Part shown: piece after piece, positions 57,860 through 64,000 of the stretch
Layout of the letters: every line of letters begins with the position of its first letter
How positions within the stretch are numbered: the first letter of the stretch is position 1
Origin: Rhabditoides inermis
Lineage: Eukaryota; Nematoda; Chromadorea; Rhabditida; Rhabditidae
Assembly: GCA_963966185.1 (NCBI GenBank)
Contig: CAWZYM010000114.1
Span: 876,001 to 940,000, forward strand
DNA: 64,000 bases
Direction: 5' to 3'
Program-made: the position numbers and the translations under genes
The notes under the pieces: model-generated
Told to the model about the DNA's origin: nothing
What the model saw: the letters and a program-made list of their open reading frames with translations, nothing else
Database searches by the model: none

Positions 57860-58800
57860 ATGTGCCACTCTCTTCTCGCTTACCTACTCCTTCTCGTCAT
57901 CGCCCTGTCACACTGCACCCACGCATACTACCCGTCCGACGAAGTGGTCCTCGTTGATGGAGAGGTACGGTAGGGGGTACTGTACGATGGGTACGGTAGT
58001 TTATGAAGTAGTACGGTAGTGCTGGTTGACGGAGAGGTGCGGTAGGGGGTAGTGTCGTTGGGCATGGTAGTTTATACGGTAGTAAGGTACTGTACTTGGG
58101 TACGATGATGCTAAAATTACTGTGTTGGTTGTTGTTGTTGTGTATAACATGAGTAGGACAGAATAAAGTAAAGATAGTTGACGATACGGAAAAGATTACT
58201 AGGATACTAGGATCTGTGGTAAATCTGGCGATTATTCATCTGAATGAAATGCATGTATATTTTCCCACTCACACGGTTAGCTTCCGAAATTGTCGTGTCC
58301 GCGACTATTATGACATCAAGTACACACGTCCACTGTTTTCTGCTAGAGTTAGGGTTAGCCGCGAAAAAATGTTCTGAAAGGGCTAGCAAGCTGTCCATTT
58401 CAGACCAACTCTTCAAACAAAGTTCCTAAAGTACAAAGGCTAGCAAATCTAAAACATTACAAACATCACTCAAATTCACGTACAAGATCGAATAGAGAAT
58501 ATGCTTGATATTATGCCATAATCAATAACAACCGTTTTTTCAGCCGCTCTCTCTCTCGTCTCTCTTTATGCTGTCCAACCTTCGGAGGGCTGAGGCAATG
58601 AAGATTAAGCGAGGCGGATTCTCATTCCACGCCGCTCGAGGAAAGAGGAGCCAGACCACCGACAAGCGAATGGAGGGCGACAGGTGAGGGGTACGGTAGT
58701 GACGATGGAGCACTATGTTGTGGATAACTTTTTCCTTTAGTGAAATGGATTATCAATAACACTTTTTTTTAGGTACTCGTACTTCCCATCGCGAGGCTGA
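57860..58800 (+). CDS. neuropeptide-like precursor
   Basis: Three exons: 57860-57964, 58544-58683, 58773-58800; phases fit, 90 codons plus stop. Signal peptide MCHSLLAYLLLLVIALSHCTHA, then a short spacer. A processing site KR precedes GGFSFHAAR followed by GKR, the classic amidation plus dibasic cleavage signal, which would give GGFSFHAAR-amide. KR occurs again after SQTTD, and the precursor ends ...YSYFPSRG, where the C-terminal Gly could also donate an amide. Length, single secretion signal and dibasic layout match nematode nlp-type precursors. I do not recognise a named orthologue. The start lies behind a GTCCAG site; a longer 5' part is possible. Confidence 0.75.
57944..58100 (+). repeat. 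72-bp tandem duplication of exon end and donor
   Basis: The end of exon 1 of the neuropeptide gene with its donor (TTGATGGAGAGGTACGGTAG) is repeated 72 bp downstream as TTGACGGAGAGGTGCGGTAG, followed by matching GGTAGTTTAT boxes. The extension would meet an in-frame TAG, so the copy is not coding. Confidence 0.85.
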
Positions 58801-60137
58801 ATACGTTTGATCTACCATCGGATCCAAAACTATGTGTACACCCTTTCTCTACCCGAGCAATAGTAGTCAGCAGCGATTCTATGGCATTGCCAACCTCTTT
58901 CCAAGAACTCTTTCCAGAAAGTCAAGATCTCCTCTCTTTACACTAGTACAAAATGTAATTGTTTGATGTTCAAACACCCTGCACGCACGCACTCTCACTC
59001 ACTCAATAAATACATATGCTTGTTATGTTTTTTTTTTGTTCTGATACGGCTACTATTTTTGGAGTGTTGAAATGTTGAAAAGAAAAGAAATTGCGTAACG
59101 AAATCGAAAGAGCTGACCTGGTTTTCTCTGCTTGCGCAATGATTGTTCCCAGACTTTCTCTCTTTTTTGCGACATTGCTTTCTCTTGAGAAATGAGAGTA
59201 GTGGGATGATTCGAAATGCAGTGAACAGCCACACGAAGCGAATGCCAGAGTATTAATGATTTGGTGTCTTGAATTCTCGGGAACATTCAGTGTGTCATAG
59301 CATCAAAAGGGAATCTCTTTAGCTCTGTAACATTTGAATGTGTGAATCGCCATCATTTCGCTTCACTTGCGCTATTCAAGTTGCTGCAAGCTTGCAAGAA
59401 TGCAATACGATGGGAAGTACGCTGAGCGAGAAAAAGAAGGGTTCGCTCGTTGCGCAACATTCCAGCTCGCAGCGTGAGGAGATTGGGAGACAAAACGACT
59501 GATTGCAGTTCCAATTTCGAGACTGTGACCCAAATCCGTTATCCCAGAGTACAAAAGCGGCGGCGAGAAAGAGTCGCGCCGCGTTTTTTTTTGTCCGACT
59601 TTTCATTTTCTTGTTATCAATGTTATGCAACAGATCTATGTATCTTATAGAAGCTATATTATAGGCGAGATTTGTTGTCTTGGTTTTGCAAGCGCATCTA
59701 ATCAGCAGGCTTTCGCTCTAGAAAGTAGTCATCCCGAATCCTGTAAAAGTCATGACTTTCGAAAGGCTTGACTTCTTGCACATATATTACGAGCTTCCCG
59801 CAAATGCTGATAAGACGTAGTTAAATCATCACCAATCATCGTGCATCAATGATTTCGACCGCATCGAGGATTGAGTCAAATTCCGATGTGTCTAGCATAT
59901 AACATGCATGCGTGAATGTCTCGAGTTTTGTTATAACAAATACATCATGACTTCCTTCGACCACTCCGCAGAGTAATCTCTTGAATAGGAAGAACACCTT
60001 TTCCTTTTTATACATCATCTGCTTTCTCGTAAATACTGAGGATCAGGATACGTTCCTACAAAAAAATCACTTTGACTTGTTCGAATGCGCAATCAAATCG
60101 CCTGTGCGATTAATTCAATCGAATTCGAATTGCAGAC
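58801..60137. other. intergenic between neuropeptide and collagen genes
   Basis: Holds an AATAAA at about 59003 for the upstream gene and AT-rich sequence. Short frames on both strands lack support. The stretch ends TTGCAGAC before the collagen ATG, a likely spliced-leader acceptor. Confidence 0.5.
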
Positions 60138-61184
60138 ATGCCGTGCCACGACACATTCCGCCATCTCGGGATAGCCTCCCTGTTCCTGTCCTCCCTCACA
60201 CTGGCCCTGCTGGCTGTGACGCTGCCCGCCCTGCACTACCGGGCGGAGGGCGTCAGGCAGAGGGGCATGGAGGCGAGCGAGCGGTTCAAAGTGGGTCGAC
60301 CTGTCTGTCTCTCTCTCTGTCTGTCTCTCTGTCTCTACCCTCTATCTCGACACCTCGACGTATCACATTCATAGGTTCTTTCTTATGTGGTTTTCGTTCC
60401 TAGTTATCCATGGATTGAAAGAAACATTGGGTACCATCTCAACCTTCCAGGACTCGTCCGCCCTGGTGCACCTCTCGCTGCAGTCTCTGCGGGAGGAGGC
60501 GGGCGGAGCTGTGTTCTTCACCCGCGCCAGGCGACAGCCGTGGAAGAGCGCCGATGTGTGCACCGGTGGGTACTGTACATAGTCCACGGGTTACTGTGGT
60601 TCACGAGTTACTGTAGGGTTACTGTAGAGAAATTTCGAGCCGTTGTGTGCACCGGTGGGTACTGTAGACGGGTTACTGTAGTTCACGGGGTACTGTTGAG
60701 CACGGGTTACTGTAGTGCACCGAGTACGCAGACATGAAACATGGTTGTCAGTATAATGTTAGACGGTGTTAATGATGAAAGGGATAGTGGGTACTGTAGT
60801 TCACGGGTTACTGTAGAGAAAACGACTACATGTTGCAACGAATATGTTTGATGCTGACGCAACATATACTGATTGTGTCCTATCCTTTTTATTAACGCAA
60901 GTTGGTGCTTTCAGAAAAGAGACAATACATCGAATGTAAGTGAAGATGAAAAGCTTCATTGTCCCGCTACCGGTGAAATCTAAATTAGTGTTCGCAGCTA
61001 ATGTGCTAAAGTTCCCACCTATTGTCTATTACTAATCGTCTTGCACTATTAGCGCGTCGCTGCGCTTTTTTCTGGTTAATTGAAAAGGGCATCGGCTCTA
61101 TTCACGTTGCTTTTCTTTTTTTCAACGACTTATGATGCATTCAGCTAAAAAGATAAAGAAAGTGTGAAATCCACACAGTCGCAC

Positions 61185-61241
<57 letters not shown>

Positions 61242-62762
61242 CCTCATACCAAGTTCTAGCCTAAAAATCTCGGACAACACCGGAAGTGTCCTAATTAAGA
61301 AAAAAAAAAAAAAAAAAAAAAAAAAGTCAGACGGACAGTACGACGCCGGGATGCCTGCGAATAGTCGCGGCGATTAGCGAATCGCGGGTGCGAATTGTCG
61401 CGTCGACTTACCAGGCTCTCCGGGCGCTCCGTACAAATTGTAAATCTACACACTTCTTCAGGCTGCTACGCGCTAGCGTGTCCTCTCGGCCCGCCCGGAC
61501 CCCCGGGACTGCCGGGATCCGACGGAAAGCCTGGAGACGGGGGAAACCAGGTAGGATACAAGTAAATTATTCACTTCCAGAATCAAAGACAGATGTGACA
61601 ACATATTTTTGCTCGCGCAAAGTGCACTGGCGGCTTTCAAAGTAGCCAGCACATACTCGCGCGCGAAAAGTAGCTGGCGACAATGTAAGAAGTAGCCAGC
61701 TACAAAGTAGCCAGCAAAGTCGCTCGCGTATTTCTTTGTTAGCGTGGTGACAATTCCAGGCGCAGCGCGGGCTACTTTTTCGATTGTAGCCGGCGCCTCT
61801 TCGCTGGCGACTTTCGAAAAGTAGCTCGGCTATTTTGAAATCGCCTGCGCTGGCGAATCGCACGCGCTTAAATCGTAGCCCAGCGATTTTCAAACTATGA
61901 GTATGAGTCGACACATTTTTTTTACTTGTAGTTCAGTGGTTGTGTACAGCGCTAATCAGCTATTATCATTTTTGAATATCAAGAATAGGAAGTCACTTTC
62001 TCTATTCACTTGGATTAAATCTTCTGTAGCATTTCTGATCCATATGACCATGTAAGAGTGATGTGATTTTGATATTTTCAATGAAACACCAACTACGAAA
62101 AACTAAAATGGAAGAGAAGACAGTATTATGTGTACAGCATGATCGCTGACATTTCTTTTTCAGATTATTTTCATGATGATAGACGAAAATATACTGTCTA
62201 GACTAGACTAGTACTCGTTGCTCAAAAATACAATCAAGTCATCACTAGCCATTTCAATACAACAACGCAAAGCTCTATCATCACATAACGCTTAATTTTG
62301 AGCTAGAAATAATGTTGAATGAATACATACAACAGATTGATTAAAAAGGTTATTGCATAATAAAGTACAATACATGTTCTGTGATATTTTCATCGTCTGC
62401 ATTGCAGCAGTTTGCATTCCTTGACCTTTATTAATGAAAATAATGAATGAAACTTAATGCTAAGAACATTATAGACGTATATAGGGATATTGTGGACTAA
62501 TATTATATTATACGTAATCCCTATATTGGCTTCATGAACTTTAGAAGAGGAATATAAAATATGATGGAAATACTGAATATGATGAACATGATGAAGGAAT
62601 ATAATACCCATGAGGAATGCAACCTTATGTACTTATGTCACCGTAACCCGTATGATGTGCAGGGTCGCGCTGGCGAGGACGGCTACGACGTGCAGTTGGA
62701 GGGAGAGCCGGAGCTGCCCTGTGTCGTCTGCCCCGCCGGACCACCCGGACCGCGGTACGGGA

Positions 62763-62810
<48 letters not shown>

Positions 62811-63945
62811 AAAGACATCCCTTTCAGTGGCTCGCAGGGTGAGCGCGGTCGATCGGGCGAGGCGGGTCAGCCGGGTCCCAATGGTCCCCACGGAGCCGCC
62901 GGCATGAACGGACCTCCCGGACACCCCGGCAGAAGCGGACCCATCGGAGTGCAGGGACCCATTGGACCTGCCGGCAATCCGGGAAAGACCACTGTGGCCG
63001 GTATTGGAATCAAGGTTCGTTATTATAAACAAAAACATCCGGACATTGATGTCCACAGGTTATGAATTCTTTCATATTCTTTATGAAACGTATTCTGCAG
63101 GGACCCAAGGGTCCGTCGGGCCCGCCGGGACCCACTGGCCGTCCGGGTCCGCAGGGTCGCGGCAGCAATCTGCCCGGGGCGAACGGACTTCCCGGACCCG
63201 CCGGACCGCCCGGACCGATTGGAGCTATGGGAGCCTACGGAAACGAGGGACAGTACGGAGCGCCCGGAGAGCCTGGTAAGTCGACGCGACAATTCGCACC
63301 CGCGATTCGCTAATCGCCGCGACTATTCGCAGGCATCCCGGCGTCGTACTGTCCGTCTGACTGCGGCGTGTCGCAGATCCTCTCTGACGTCTTTCCCAAA
63401 CCGAATAAGCTCATCGGCGGCACAGCGGAGGTGAGTTGATGATCTTATCATTTTATCCTCAAACTTCTTTTTTTAATTTGGCTTGGTGATTGATGATGTC
63501 ACATTGAAGCAGGTTTGTGCTTGTGAATCATATGGTTGCTTCGAAGCGTATCGCGCGATAAAACAGCTCCCAATTCGAGCGCGCCGCAAACCCGGCGCGA
63601 CTTTGCCGCGGCCGGCCCGTAACAGCGCGCCGCGATCTGTCCTCGACAGCTTTGCGCAGAGGCGATAACGTGACCAATGAGGCCTAGCCGAGGTGCGTTT
63701 ATTGCTGGTTGAAAACTTTTCCCAATTGCCCGCGGCGTCCCCTGAAACATGGGTGGCGTACGCAATTTTTGAACGCCCGAAGGGTCTTAAATGAACTTAG
63801 CTACTTTATGTGTACATTATGTAATTTGCATATTCAGGTTGGCGCTTTGCCTTCGGCGGATCCGTCCAAGGGCGGGTATCGGAAGAAGCACCGCAAGCAT
63901 CGCAAGCACAGGAAGGCTCTCTCCGCAAGGAGGATGCTCGTCTAA
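60138..63945 (+). CDS. cuticle collagen
   Basis: Eight exons: 60138-60290, 60451-60565, 61462-61550, 62663-62754, 62828-63014, 63101-63275, 63333-63430, 63838-63945; all phases agree, 338 codons plus stop. An N-terminal hydrophobic segment ([23 protein letters not shown]) precedes RARRQPW, a subtilisin-like cleavage site. Gly-X-Y blocks follow, interrupted by Cys-containing gaps ([27 protein letters not shown]), the organisation of nematode col proteins. Such collagens are secreted by hypodermis, cleaved and cross-linked into cuticle. The C terminus is unusual: a strongly basic [12 protein letters not shown] tail. Intron 2 contains an inverted copy of intron 6 with its exon borders. Confidence 0.93.
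60637..60730 (+). repeat. copy of collagen exon-2 end and donor plus TTACTGTAG repeats
   Basis: TGTGTGCACCGGTGGGTACTGTA, the end of exon 2 with its donor (60554-60576), recurs at 60643-60665; between and after lie repeated GGGTTACTGTAG/TTCACGGG units. Confidence 0.85.
61192..61325 (+). repeat. GA tract and A26 run
   Basis: (GA)n at 61192-61233 and 26 consecutive A at 61300-61325, the A run directly abutting the inverted copy that follows. Confidence 0.95.
61325..61434 (-). repeat. 110-bp inverted copy of collagen intron 6 with exon borders
   Basis: By eye a perfect reverse complement of 63253-63362, which holds the last 23 bases of exon 6, the whole 57-bp intron and the first 30 bases of exon 7. 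It lies in intron 2, 28 bp before the exon-3 start. Confidence 0.95.
61610..61905. repeat. GTAGCCAGC-type repeat cluster in collagen intron 3
   Basis: AAGTAGCCAGC, AGTAGCTGGCGAC and GTAGCCCAGCG-like words recur on both strands within about 300 bp, suggesting a degraded palindromic element. No coding signal. Confidence 0.45.
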
Positions 63946-64000
63946 TTTTTCTACCTCCTTTTTTTTCTCATTGTCATTGGTTGTATAAAAACTCGGAACC
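63946..64000. other. 3' flank of the collagen gene
   Basis: Short T-rich flank to the window edge; too little to annotate. Confidence 0.4.

Overview
The window looks like nuclear DNA of a free-living nematode. The genes are intron-dense (exons mostly 50-190 bp), introns end in TTTCAG-type acceptors, several start codons sit directly behind an acceptor-like site as expected for spliced-leader trans-splicing, and the gene content includes a str-class chemoreceptor and a Gly-X-Y cuticle collagen. Many short introns and very many GA/CT tracts would suit a diplogastrid such as Pristionchus; that placement is inference. Gene models were built by hand from exon phase, and every coding junction given keeps the reading frame.

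Layout: 1-663, 3' end of a decayed non-LTR retrotransposon (-). 991-3716, 7TM str-class chemoreceptor (+). 4461-7386, small secreted Cys/Gly-rich protein (-). 9560-14040, multi-pass membrane protein (+). 14415-15445, GPI-type Ly6/uPAR protein (+). 17884-22953, ionotropic-receptor-like channel (-). 23818-26905, dTDP-4-dehydrorhamnose 3,5-epimerase (-). 27642-34479, equilibrative nucleoside transporter (-). 35803-37578, a 1.8-kb foldback element carrying a 431-bp TIR element in one arm. 37701-54393, a very large receptor tyrosine kinase gene (+) with a Ty3/gypsy LTR element in one intron. 57860-58800, short neuropeptide-type precursor (+). 60138-63945, cuticle collagen (+).

The genes do not form one pathway. 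Themes are sensory/neuronal signalling (chemoreceptor, ionotropic receptor, receptor kinase, Ly6 protein, neuropeptide precursor) and surface biology (collagen; rhamnose synthesis, which in nematodes is linked to the cuticle/surface coat).

The most striking non-gene signals are: (i) a 10-mer ATACGTTTCA present 20 times exactly, on both strands, never inside an exon, sharing the GTTTCA core with the nematode piRNA promoter motif; (ii) three tandem 105-nt same-phase candidate juxtamembrane exons in the kinase gene; (iii) five consecutive hairpins with a common GCGTTCGC core in the gypsy LTR; (iv) repeated local duplication of exon ends with their splice donors, plus a 110-bp perfect inverted copy of a collagen intron with its flanking exon edges.
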